Assembly: GCA_026929865.2 (NCBI GenBank)
Contig: CM049400.1
Location: 12,293,501 to 12,357,500, forward strand
Origin: Hyperoplus lanceolatus
Lineage: Eukaryota > Chordata > Actinopteri > Uranoscopiformes > Ammodytidae
DNA: 64,000 bases
Direction of reading: 5' to 3'
Below, in pieces: positions 1-38,480 of the stretch. The first letter of the stretch is position 1. Each line of letters opens with the position of its first letter. Both the position numbers and the translations under genes were made by a program. Under the pieces are notes generated by a model, which saw only the letters and a program-made list of their open reading frames with translations, was not told the origin of the DNA and did not search any database.

Positions 1-50
1 TCAATGACCAAATCTGTCGAAATTCATGAACTATTTCCCCTACTAGTAAA

Positions 51-115
51 GACAATGTAGCCTACTCCATATAATAGACTCTAGAGTAGGCCTATATGGA
101 GTAGGCTACATTGTC
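51..115. repeat. Perfect 23-bp inverted repeat (hairpin)
   Basis: Arms 51-73 and 93-115 are exact reverse complements (GACAATGTAGCCTACTCCAT plus ATA), with a 19-nt spacer containing a CTCTAGAG core. It sits about 100 bp outside the hAT-type element at 218-2488. Confidence 0.85.
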
Positions 116-463
116 TATGGCATAGATTAACCCTTTTAACAAGGTGGAAAGTTCATGACCCGAAGCCTGATGAGCAGAATTCCCTTTGGACGCAATAAAT
201 GCTGGATGTCTGGACATCAGTGGCGGGCCGTCGGGGCCAGCAAAGCCTTCTCTGCTGGCCTAAATAGGCTACTTTCAGAAAAACGAAATTTATATTACCG
301 GTATTAATAAATTATTATATTTTTTATTAAATATATAATTTATAGGTTTCAATATATAAAATGTTTTCATTAATTATATCTATTTTAAAGAGTTTGTTCA
401 CGTAAGTCTAAATACGTAATTGAATTGTTTTCCTTCGACTACGCTGCCTCCGGTGTGCTGCTA

Positions 464-1228
464 TATAGAGCTGTTAAGCGGAAGTTGCTTACTTCCGGGG
501 CATGGGACCTATCGGCCCGAAAAATTACAACGGTAGTCAATGGAAAGAAATGTATTATTTTCTGGTCCCAGTCATGAAATGCCTTCGATTACACATATGT
601 TTTGTATGGATTTAGATGGTATTTTTTCGTGCAAAGAATGGAACAATTTAGCGAGTAGAAGCTGGATACGGTCAGGTTTTGTGCAGAGCGCTTTTGTGGA
701 CTACAGCTCTTCGCTGCTCTTGGCACTTGTGATATACGTCACCACCACTCACACCCGCTTAGTTCAGAAACATGGCTGTGTCTTTAATGCACTTTACCGC
801 CTTCTTTCAATGACAAGACAAAAGTCTTCAGCGTGGCGAAAACCACAACACAAGTGGACATGTGGAGAGTTTCAATTTCTCGAGTGGGGAGATTGTTGGC
901 GTTGTCCACGCCAGCCATTAGCATTAGCACTGTCCGTCGAGAAGTGGAGGGAATGTGTTGAGGTGACGTCACAGAGGCGACAAGACTTGTAGTTGTTCTC
1001 GTAACATTTTTTCAAAAGCCGTTAGACGAATAATCATACAACATACCGTCAAACTATTCACATGAAAAATGATCATTTAGACCCATACAAAACATATATG
1101 TAATCCAAGGCATTTAATGACTGGGACCAGAAAATAGTAGATTACTTTCCATAGACTCCCATTCATTTTTTTTCAGCCGAGAGGTCCCATGCCCCGTAAT
1201 TCCGCCACTTCCGCTTAACAGCTCTATA
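464..1228 (+). mobile_element. Foldback MITE copy 1 (~170-bp imperfect inverted arms)
   Basis: The termini TATAGAGCTG (464-473) and CAGCTCTATA (1219-1228) extend into imperfect inverted arms of about 170 bp: the left-arm block with TTTTCTGGTCCCAGTCAT matches, inverted, the right-arm block with ATGACTGGGACCAGAAAA. A second copy lies inverted at 18735-19482. Flanks are compatible with a TA target duplication, but this is not certain because the ends are palindromic. It carries a 150-codon open frame (540-992) discussed under findings. Confidence 0.82.
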
Positions 1229-2399
1229 CCAGAGCTCTTATCCAATCAGATTATTTCCCTGCGCTGTCTCCGGGTAAAAAAATATCTGGCCAAGACCTTC
1301 AGAATTCCAAGAGAATCCCCTCTCTGTTGACGCTAATGGGGACGATGTTGTGATTGACATGTTCTTTAACCAATCAGATTTCTATTTTTCCGAGTTGGGC
1401 GTATCATTTTACACGGCTAGGCCTTCTAGCTGGCTTTGTTGCAATCGCAAGCGGGAGGAAAAGTAGCTTACTTGAACTACCGCTAGCTAGCCGACATTAC
1501 TTTCCATTGATAGAAAGTATGTTAGATCTCTTCTCTTCTATTTTTGATTAGATCTTTTAGATGAGACTTTTTCGAAACACAAAGTGGATTACAGAGGAGA
1601 GGGAGTGGATTTAAGGACCAACTTACTGGGGAAGTTTTTTATTGAGAAAAGGACCTTTTAAGAAAAGCTGGACATGGCTGGGTCGAACAACACCACAGCT
1701 AGCCGCTCTGACCCAGCTGGATAAAGGATCTGTGCAACACTTCCAATCAGGCAGCAACTTATGAAAGGTAGGCCTATTGGCTCATTGCTAATTGTATTGC
1801 GTGTGTGGTGCACTGGGTTTTCAAACCAGTGTTTACTACGCGATGACCACAGGACGCGCTATGTACGCTGTCAGTGCCGTTCTGCTATTCATTCTCCATG
1901 ACCATGGTATGACCCGCTAGTAGTGCGCTGCTTCCCACCATAATTTTCCATCTTAAAACGTATTAAAATGTGCAAATAATGTTTGTTTCTCTTAGTTGCT
2001 GAGCTGTCCAGCGCTCTAAAAATGTAAACTAAAATGATAGACAGAAGATATGATAGGTAGTTTTCATCATGGCGCAGGGTCTGTGATTAAGCTGGGATTT
2101 GTGAGTGTGTGTGTGTTTGACATTTGCCTTGACCGGTAGTTGCTAGTGACTTGTGGCTGTTTTGAATTTCATCTTGATTATTTGGTCATGTCATGATTTA
2201 GACTACGTGGGGTCTTAACGTGATGCAGCATCTTGTCAAGCTGTGTAGTGTGTAATATTACTTGGCCTATGCTCTTGATGGTTTAGTCAACATGTTTAGT
2301 GTCATTAGTGTACTGTAATTGTATTGCACTCGTTAAAGGTTACTGTAACTGCTGCAATCGGGTGGTTAATCCAGTGACAATAGCAGTGACCTCATCATG

Positions 2400-2424
2400 A
2401 AGTTATTTATTTATTTATTTATTA
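2400..2424 (+). repeat. (TTTA)n short tandem repeat
   Basis: ATTTATTTATTTATTTATT inside the right part of the hAT-type element. Confidence 0.8.
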
Positions 2425-2496
2425 AGCGGTTTGATTTTCGGGATGATGGCTCTGAAGGCCTAGGTGTGAAAGGCACGGCCCGCCACTGCTGGACAT

Positions 2497-3844
2497 ATAT
2501 GTAAAATATTACCAGGGATGCATAAAGCATGCAAAAAGTAGTTTTTCCAGATGTATTACAATGAGAAGACATGGCAGGTGTGTGTGGATGAGAAAGTGTG
2601 GCCAAATGCAAAAGAGAGTGTTGAATACTGTATTACAGTATGATGTCCCCCAAATAAATTGATATCTACAGTTCTTGCATTACTGGAATTACTTGAGTTT
2701 CATGTTGTGCATGTGAAATTACTCATATGCATAAGAGAAGAGATAGATTCTCCTCTTATTGACAACAGCAGCAGTACAGATGAACCTATTATTTACTATC
2801 TATGAGATGAACACATGCAAAAGTTCCACATCTTTGCTTTTACCATCTCCTCAAGAGAGTGGACCAATAGAGAACAAGGCCATGTCTGTTCCCTCTCCAC
2901 ACCGCTTTGATGCAGTCTTTGTTCTTGTCTCGATTCAGAATGTCCACACTCTTTGTCAGATTGCTTTTTTTCTCCTGGCTTGCATTACGCCTGTCTGTCT
3001 GTCTGTCTGTCTGTCTGTCGTTCTCTCTGACCCTGACACCCCTTTTACACCTCTACACAGCTACAAACTGCTGCAATCCCTTTGAAATATGCAAAGGATT
3101 GCATGACTAAATATAGCAAAAGATTTTCTGACAAGACAAAAAAAACACCAGAATAGGCCTACATCAATAACTATCAATAAACAAATAATGATACAAATAC
3201 GTTTGTACTCTCTATTTAATAATACATATTTTCCTGATGCAACATTTTTACTCAGCAGATTTATCTTATGTTATGCCAATAGAATGAAATGTCCATGATT
3301 TGTCCATACTGCTGTAACATCACTGTATAAACCTTTGTAACAGTAGCTCAAGCATTTCAGTCAGCAAGCTAACACAATCAAACACTGTCAAAATCCCAAC
3401 AACAGATTTGCTGTCCACAATTTCAGTTGAAAGTGTTAATTCATCTTCTTAGTGTCCTTATAAAGTATGGCACATTACATACTTTAGCTTTATCACTGTG
3501 TGGATGGTTAGAGCTATAGTGCGTAACTTCTGCTGCCCCCATGAGGAATACTGAATAGTTACAACAACGCTGTTGGCACATCTACATGAGGTAAGCCTTC
3601 CGTGATCGTGCATGGATTTTATTCCTTCTGCTCTATGTCCAGGTTTTTTCTTAGCAGTATAGAATCAACAAATGAAATGTTTCATGGATGCTTCTTGGAT
3701 TTTTTCTGAACTCCTGCACCATTGTCAGAAGCTAAAAGCTGTTTGCAAAAGCTACAATATTGAGAAATACTGAGTTTTGTGGAGCTGATAGGCTTAATCA
3801 ACTTTGTGTCAACTAGTTTGGCGATGACTTGAATGTAACCCACA
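2497..3844. other. Intergenic stretch without recognised gene
   Basis: Apart from the TGTC repeat, short frames only and no recognised protein. The part near 3508-3540 (CTATAGTGCGTAACTTCTGC followed by TGCCCCC) looks like a piece of a dispersed fish repeat, but its borders are not visible. Confidence 0.5.
2990..3020 (+). repeat. (TGTC)n microsatellite
   Basis: About 7 copies of TGTC in intergenic sequence 3' of abtb3. Confidence 0.9.
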
Positions 3845-4512
3845 TTTATTTATATGAAAAGGTTAAACACAGTTGCATACTTTCACATTGCAGTGTATGC
3901 AACTGCTGATGTAGTTTTCTTTCACACATTTTGTCAATTGTATGGCTCCATTTCCACAGAAACATGTTTTTTTTTGTCAGTAAGTTGAGGCTTTTAATCT
4001 TGTGTGCGGTTGAACACCACATTAAACCACCTCCCAGCTGGGGGGAAGCATAATAATAACTGCCTTTAAAATTTGACACAGATGTTCTTGAGGCCAGAGA
4101 TGGACACTAACATCAAATCACATTCACAGTATGCTTTATATTAATCTTTATAGAGGAAAGATATATCAAGTCACATATACAAGTCATGTGGTCTAACAAT
4201 CCCTGGAAAATAGCGGACAGCATAATGGACCCAGTTCAGGACAAAACTGGGCCCAAGCGTCTCATATATGACATGACGACACCATTTGACTGTTACACAT
4301 TTAGTGACCCATGCTGATGGCAAAAAAATATTCTTCCTCAACTTCCAGTCTAAGCGGCTCCTATACACGTATGACCTTTCAACCGAATAAAACAAAACAA
4401 AAGACACAGTCATCCTCTGACATGCAACATTTAAACATAGATATTTAAAAGATGAGCTTTTAGTTTTTACAGCCATATCCCACAGTAAGACACATGAGAA
4501 AAACATCTGTGG

Positions 4513-4544
<32 letters not shown>

Positions 4545-5260
4545 ATACATTTACTTACATTATCAATAACTCTGTTTCTTATGAACAATATGTACAAGGT
4601 AGTGGAGGAAAGGAAAAGGTCCTCTTTTTCCACCCAGTTGCCCAAAGTCAGGTGATGAAAGTCCCTCTTCTGAATCAGTCACATTACAGGTACTTGTCGG
4701 CTCTTTGTCTTGTTTGGCTTTTAAAGAGTATTCAATCAGCACAGATAATGCTCAACGACTGACAAATATATACAAATTAATTGCTCTGTACAGGTCCACA
4801 CATTTTAAGCAAATAATCACAACGTGAGGCAGCAGTTTATTCCTCACAGCCAGGAAAGGGATACACTAATGGCTTATTATCACATTACGCTGAGGGTTGT
4901 TGCTCGTCTCAACACGCTGAGCCATCGTCTGCTTGCAAATCATCCCCCGGAGACCCACCTGGTCCATTCAGTTCAACAGCAGCTGAGGAACTCTTGCTGA
5001 ATGAGGGACATTGTAACAGCAATGTATTGGCAGATTGTGGCGTAGTACAGCTATCTTATGACAGTCAAGGTGTGTTACTGTGTAATTCATAGTTGACGGA
5101 CATCAACAAGGCAAACAAACAGGTAACCATCTGAGCTAAGATTGCAAGAAGCGTATAAGCAATTGAAGAGGTTTCACAGAGATAAAAAGTTCCTCTGTCA
5201 CTTTAGACAGTCTGTCACTCAGATACATTTCAATGCAGTGCCAGGGGGGGGGGCAGGAGA
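3845..5260 (-). promoter_or_regulatory. Probable abtb3 3' UTR with candidate poly(A) signals
   Basis: Sequence after the stop codon on the minus strand. It starts with a C-rich run (complement of the G run near 5245). AATAAA hexamers on the minus strand occur at 4841-4836, followed by a TG-rich stretch (TGTGTGG, about 4802-4796), and at 3850-3845. The first would give a UTR of about 0.45 kb, the second about 1.4 kb. Which is used cannot be decided from sequence. The stretch also contains an AT-rich run at 4506-4552. No further gene is seen. Confidence 0.35.
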
Positions 5261-31842
<26,582 letters not shown>

Positions 31843-34003
31843 CATTACATCAATGTCGTGTTCAAGACTCAGTGACTCAGACTCAGTGTGAAAGCTCAAG
31901 GCTTGAATAATGTACCTGATTCTGTCAATACCCAAGTGAGATTTCTCTTTACAGAACAAAAGAGGAATAACAGAAACGGCATCTTCTCTTCACCTCCTGT
32001 CATTGTCTCATTAATGTGTAATTGTTTGAAAAGTGAGAATCTGATTTAGAAAACCATGGAAGACACACAAGGTAATAATTAGGCCTCCTGTTGTAACTGC
32101 CATAAACTTCCCCCACAGGTACTAATAATGTGTAATATTTCAAATGCATTTTCATCATTCACACCTCTGTGTGGTTTGTTTCTCTCGCTCTGAGGGTGAC
32201 GATGCAGACTGCTCTAAGTTTCCCTTTTCTGACAGTTTCATATTCCTCTGCAGCTTCTGAAGTTACTGGTTTGCAGGGTGTCATCTTATGAAATGGCTGA
32301 GAGCAGTGAGTCCCTACTTAGCCCTTTTAATCACTTTGGGAATAAAAGTAGCTTTGGCTTTAAGGGCTCCTTTCTCATAATATGCTGCTAAATGAATGCA
32401 CATGCTGCCTGCAGTGACGGTTACACTCTTCATTCATCTTGTGGAAGCAGACTCTTGCTTTTAGGGCGATTCATTTCGCTTCTCTCCATTGAGACAGTGG
32501 TTAAAAGCATGGAAGGGACTGCATGGAAATTACTAAGGAGGAGGGGGGTTATTATGATATTTTTATTAATAGGCTAGAATATTCGGTTAACAGGATGCAT
32601 CATTTTATTCTTCTTCTGGTCTCCCCTAATTTTGACAGCCAATTCACTCCTATTGTGTGACCTAGTGGCAATGTCAAAATGACACTGCCCTCCTAACATT
32701 GTTTGACTCAAGGTGGACTGGATATAATATTTCAAAATCAATACAGCAGAACCAGAGACATCCTCCTTTTTATTTGAACATATTATTCTTTGATGTCAAA
32801 GCCGGTGCCTTCATTATCCACAACAATACAACTGGAACATTGACAGTTATATAGATTATGTTATGCTATGAGTGGCTAACTATGCTATAGTGGACCACTA
32901 ACCTGAAGCAAGAATGAGGAAAGGGCTGCAGGGGTTCGCTAAGCTCACGTCTCTTACTCAAGATTATTATTTTTTTCAGTTTAATTTGAGAAGTCATGGG
33001 CAGGGTGTTGCAATATTACTGCTTGTCAAGTGCAGGGTTGAAATAATATAATTATGATAATGTTGGGGACTGCCTTGTTTTTTAAAAAGTAAATCCTAAT
33101 TTTTAGCCCCCCATATCTCAAATGATTTCCCTACAGAGAAAATGTGGTAAATTGACATCGTTATCTCTTTCAATAATACAGCAACTAAATCTGCAGGTCT
33201 TCCAATGTGCCTCTGATTATCCTTTTGTGATTGCCGTTCACATTATACAAGTCATAAAAACTGTGCACGGAGTAAACATCTGGAAGCAGAATTCTTGGTA
33301 ATAATTCTTAGTTATTTAGCTTATTAACCGGCAGAGCAGCTGCGGCAGCACCATCTCATCTACAACCTTGTTAAGGTTAGGCAGAGAGCTGTTCCCTGCA
33401 TGACTCTGGAACAAAAAACCAGGAGGTATCACCATCTGCTGCAGTGGTGTCAGGTGTCCCAAACAGCTAGCTTTCAGCCAACGCTCCAGACAAGGCAACA
33501 AGATCAATTACGAAGAAACAAAACTTTATGTTGAGGTCTCTGCAGGGATTACTCTGCAACACCTCTTTTACTGCATTTTATTGCTCACAATGTGCCGTCC
33601 AAAGGGCCACAAGTGCAAACTCCTGGAAATCCATCTCAACCGTTTTAAAGCAGCAGGAGGGCTATACCTCCTATACCACTTTCCTCTCAAACAATTATGC
33701 ACCAAAGTAAATAGCCAGCTCAGAGTGCGACCACAGGATTTCATGACCCAACTCTTTGATATGCACCGACTAAAAGGCCCCCAGGTGTGATACGGCACTT
33801 TTATATTATTGCACCACAGATGCCATAATTTTCATAACTTGCTAAAGAAACAAAAAAGTCTCTTTCAATTTAACCCTGGCCCTGTTCCATTTCCTCTGTT
33901 TTATTTTAAGGTGGAGTATGTGCTTCAGGAGAATGCTTGTTGTTGTCAAACCACGAGCCACCGCCTGTGCTTACTGCGGTGCGCTGAAACAAATCTGGTG
34001 TAA

Positions 34004-34223
34004 ATAATACACAGCCTAGGCTCTGTAAACTGGTATGTAAACAAAGGGGGCCCACTTTAGCCAGCAGCATCCCTGTTAACAGTGCCTATAGGCTTTGTAA
34101 TAACACCTGAGGTTTTTCAGCATGCACACAGTACGGAGAGGTAGCGGATCATGTGGAGATATTCACTCATTTTGAAAAAAAATGATTTTAACAAGAATCT
34201 CCAGAATCGCTGACTCCACCTTT
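34004..34223. mobile_element. MITE, GTGGAGTCAG family, copy 3 (truncated)
   Basis: ACAGCCTAGGCTCTGTAAAC, TGGTATGTAAACAAAGGGGG and a right end GAATCGCTGACTCCACCTTT match the copy at 11655-12017; the left terminal repeat is missing. Confidence 0.65.
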
Positions 34224-34985
34224 AATCTATTTTTCTTTTGCACTTGTTTTGATTGTCTGTCAGTCAGGGTGGTTGCAGCAGCAGCAATCATGCAGGACTG
34301 GCAGTATCTATTGTGGGGTTGCATGAGTAGACCAAGGATCCTAATGTGGCTTCAAAACACATGAATAAAAAACACCTTACTATAACACTTGAGCTTTCAC
34401 TGTTCAGCTCCTTAACCTTGGGTTCAGGGGAATAAGAGAATAACAGGAGCAGCTGACAGTGAAGTGCTGAATGCTCTCAGGACGGACTGAGGCAAGGTGA
34501 CTCACTGGCTTGCCGCATCCTAATGCAAGGCACTGTCTTCCCTCAGGGAGAAACTGATGGAGCTCTTACATGCCACAGACTGTATTCTGGCTGCACTCTA
34601 TTCGCGTGTGCTTGCGTGATGAGAACTCTCTCGTCACCACCTTCCTCCTGATTGCCACTGCAACACAGTATCCTCCTTGGAAAATGTTATGCTTTCTGCT
34701 TTCAAGATCTTCTAAGTTGTGCGCTGGCCGTAAACACAACATGAATAAAAAAGGCAGTCATCGTTTTAAGATGTGCAGTTGTAAGAGATGATATTGTCGA
34801 GAGGAGAGAGAGGCAAAGAAACAATAGGGTCTACACATTCTTATTCTTTGTGTTCACAAAACTCCTGCCAAAACATAACCACAAATGCATAATGACAAAC
34901 TTCCTCCTGGGATGCAATTTTTGCTTTTAAACCTGTCGAAACGCATCGGGGTTACTGCATAAAGTGTTTTGTCTGGATATTTTGA

Positions 34986-35342
34986 AGGAGCAGTTTTGGG
35001 AAATATATCACTCTCTTGTCTGCACAGTAAATATGAAGCTACAGTTATAGCAGCCAGTTAGTTTAGCTCAGCGAAAAAAACTGGGAAGAGACACTCTCTC
35101 TAAAAATCACTAATTCACAAGGGATTTCTTGTTTAATCTGTACAAAAATCAGAGATGTGTTCAACCTCGGGACTTAGTGGGATTTAGCCACTAATTGCGT
35201 CTCCATTCACTTTGTGAGCTTTTGCCCAATATCTCAAATTTGCCTCGCCATCTGTTGAAAGTGCTGTGGTATCAAACTTCAAATCTCTCTTTTGGGCAAG
35301 AACGGAGCGAAGTGTGTTTCCTCGAAATGCAGAACTATTCCT
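34986..35342. mobile_element. Dispersed MITE with AAAGGAATAGTTC-type ends
   Basis: The left side TTGAAGGAGCAGTTTTGGGA and the right side reading (inverted) TTAAAGGAATAGTTCTGCAT are both near TTAA or a one-base variant. The inside has AAATATGAAGCTACAGTTAT then AGCAGCCAGTTAG, a signature of a common fish repeat also seen near 55470 and, inverted, near 27680. Confidence 0.6.
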
Positions 35343-38300
35343 TTAATCTAATTACTGGTAGTGAGTGGAGCATGTGTTTTGACTTAGTCTGTTTTGGTTT
35401 GTGAACATTGTTACATGCATACAAATCACTGATGGCTGTTTTTGAAATACAAACTCTTTTAAATAAACTCAATATCCTATACTTTCCTATTCACTCATGT
35501 TTCGCCTTGGTCTGTCTGCCAAAGAGCATAATACTTTAGTTTGGATCCAATCTGACTTGTCTCAGAGTTGACTAGAGCAGTGTGGCAGGGATGCTGACCT
35601 CGATGCAGGCTCCTACCCTGCACTTAAATCTATTTTGGCAGGGACACTCAGGGAAGTGCACTTCCTTAAACATGCTGCAGCTCTGCAGGGGCACAACAGA
35701 CATACAGATAAGATAGTCAGGCTTCGGATCTGGCAAATCTTCAATGCACTGTACAAACAAGTAGACCCAATGAAGTACTTGGCTGAATGAGATGTCATAT
35801 CTAACTCCATTCATGTCTTTGATTCAGAAACAAAGTAGAGCAAAAGCAAATACAGACAGCATGATAGAAACACAGTTAGAGAGAGATGCCATTAATCATC
35901 AGATAAAGACGGCTTTTAGTGCACCGATATGGCTCTAAAGGGTTAATCATGTTGGTTCTGTACACGGATCACAGTAGTGCTGCCCCACTATGAGCTCGGG
36001 CTCTGCTCTGCCAGGCCAGATGGCTACCATATGTATACAGAGTGGAGCAAGTGATCGTAGAGGGAGAGAGGTGGAAAGCGGGAAACATAGTAGTGACGTG
36101 TGTTGAGATGTGTAAGAAGGCCTCTCCTTCCCTTAACGGCTGCTTTATTCATTCACCATCATTTCCACCGTGGCTGGAGTTGTAGAAATAGAGTTGTGAA
36201 TTCAAAACAGTTCTTTCTTTTTTTTCCCTCAAGGAAAGTTGTTTGGATTGACTGTAAATCTCCAGAGGTACGGTCTCGGTTTGTGCTCTCAGGTGACCAC
36301 AGTATGGTCTGAGGTAGCCTTTAGTCTTTAATGGGTTAGTCCTCCTGTGCCAGCCGCAGGGGTATAAAGTAGGAATGTACAACCACAAGGCCCAGTGAAA
36401 AAATACACGGGACGTACACACGCATATGTCTGCTTAATTTAGGAAACTGGCAGAGGGAGAAGGCATGTGAACACCGGAGGAACCACAGACACATGCACAC
36501 AACTGCTAATATACAGTCAGAAGATGCCAACAAGCCCATTACAAGCAATGTTGCATACAATGTGCTTATGTATTGGTTATTAAGAAGACTTAATCCCCCA
36601 GCACTTTGTGTCTGGTTGAAGTGGGATGTGCTCTGCAGAGAGGAAAAGGTGTTCAGCTGAATCCACACTTTTGCTGGGCAAGCATATTCAGGAAACAGTC
36701 TGCTGAAGATCCTCTCGATGTCCCCGATACAGACTGAAGACTGAAAAAGCTTTTGAGTTTCATCATGTACTGCTCTGAAAGGGACACACACGACTCCTGA
36801 TGCCTCCTTGTACAAGTTAAGAAGAGCTGTATATGAACATCAATCTTCCTTTGCTCTTGTTTCTTAACCATGCATTAAAATGAATGCAAAAATGAACAGG
36901 ACAATGTACTGGTCCTATATTGACACCCCTCCACTGAACTAAACATCAGAGGTCGGTCACCGACACACCGGTACATTTTGAAGCTGCAAGTAACCACATC
37001 TGGTTCAAGGACAATTTGCTAAGGTTTTGCTTGCTAACATGGGAGGCTCAAACAATCCAATAAATCATTTTCACCAATCATGCTGCCCTCCGCCCTGTCG
37101 CTGCTTCACTTGTTAAGAGTGAATGGTGTGTGCAATCTTGTACAGTACAAGATTACACTTTCCTGATTGAAATCACATCTTGTCATTGAAACTCCTTGAC
37201 GCAGGTGCTCTATAGACACCAAAAGGTCAAGAAGCAAATGGTACCCACGGCCCTATGGTCACTACCCTGTGTCTTTAATATGGGGCTAAGGCTCTGAGGC
37301 ACATTTAAACATGCAACGGAAAAACATGCTGCAAAGAGCCCAAACAAATACAAAATCAAGTTATACCACTCAACGCTGCCACAAAAGGACTGGAGCACTT
37401 CTTGTTGGATGGATATGCATTTTTTCTTTCTGAGTTTGTTTAAGATTTTGACTGCATTTATTCTGTATTTGCAGCATGTTCGCTGTTAATGTACTTGTGT
37501 TGGCTCTCTGCATCACTGTTTTTTTCTTTGAAGCACCTTTCTGCTATTTGTATTTGTTTTGGATTGTCATTTCTTACATCATTGTCTGTGAAGTTGCAGC
37601 ATGTTTCTCTGAATGCAAAATGCTTTGGTTCGGCCGTCGTCTGTCACTCAATTTGGTAGAGGTTAGCGGATTTTCAGTTCTTGTGGTTGATTATTGGTGG
37701 TGGTGAGGCTGCTCTTTTGGTTCCATTTTAAATCACAGATCAGCTCTTTAATTCCCGTGATCATTCTGCCCCATAAGAGAGAGACAGGTACTAAAGAGAT
37801 AAGAGAGGACAGCTGTGTACAGTCTGTGGCCCCTGAATCATTGCAGGCAGCAGCTTGGAAATGGCAACACACATAAACTACAGGGCTACAAAAAGGAGGG
37901 AATAAGTCAGGCAAATAAATGACCCACATGCAAGTACATACTATACAAAATCATTGACACACAATAGACTCTACACTGAACACACACACACACACAGATG
38001 GAGGGCTTGTTGTGACGGGTGACCGACACACAACAAGGGCACAGCTAGAATTACGCAATCTTCTCCAATCAGAGGGGAGACCAGCCTTCATGCGGGTTGT
38101 GTGTTATTCAACCCCGAGGTAGCAGCTCTTTGGCCATTATTTTTCTCTTTTCATCTCATTTCTTCTGTCAAGGGTAATAAGTCTGCATGTAATATCCATG
38201 AGTCCAACGCTCCCCGCAGGATGCTTTCCAGACAATACTGGCAATCAGCAGCAGCAGGGAAAAATCTGCAGTCACTGAGCCGTAATCTCTCTTTGCTCAC

Positions 38301-38417
38301 CCTGCACTACCGTCTCTATGAGCTTTAGGGAGAGTCTTAAAAAAGAAGCGATAGTATTTTCTTCCATACAAATCATCTCATATAATCTGATGGGAGGAGG
38401 GAACTGAAGAAAGTGTG

Positions 38418-38480
38418 GTGTGTGTGTGTGTGTGTGTGTGTTTGTGTGTGTGTGTGCGTGCATGCGTGTGTGCGTGTGTG
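38418..38480 (+). repeat. (GT)n microsatellite
   Basis: Interrupted GT repeat with GC and TTT breaks. Confidence 0.93.

Larger units (their letters stand above)
218..2488. mobile_element. hAT-type element with 8-bp target duplication, carrying a nested foldback element
   Basis: The ends are CAGTGGCGGGCCGT (218-231) and its reverse complement ACGGCCCGCCACTG (2475-2488). The flanks are a perfect 8-bp direct repeat CTGGACAT at 210-217 and 2489-2496. CAGTGGCGG termini and an 8-bp target duplication are typical of hAT elements (Tip100-like ends). No intact transposase is visible; the longest frames do not resemble a transposase. The inside is interrupted by the foldback element at 464-1228, so the older element was about 1.5 kb. 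It lies 3' of abtb3. Confidence 0.85.

Noticed and set aside
540-992. 150-codon frame in the foldback element, repeated as 164 codons at 18913-19407
   Set aside because: The two frames differ almost only by amino-acid-changing bases, the start lies inside the inverted arm, and no protein family is recognised. Openness over 150 codons in two copies of one element is better explained by shared descent than by selection.
35572-35814. 80-codon minus-strand frame with several Cys
   Set aside because: Considered as a possible missing upstream exon of abtb3, but it matches nothing in the family and lacks a matching donor in the needed phase.
36336-36815. 159-codon minus-strand frame
   Set aside because: No family resemblance, low-complexity mix of codons, lies in intron 1 without splice-consistent borders; likely chance.
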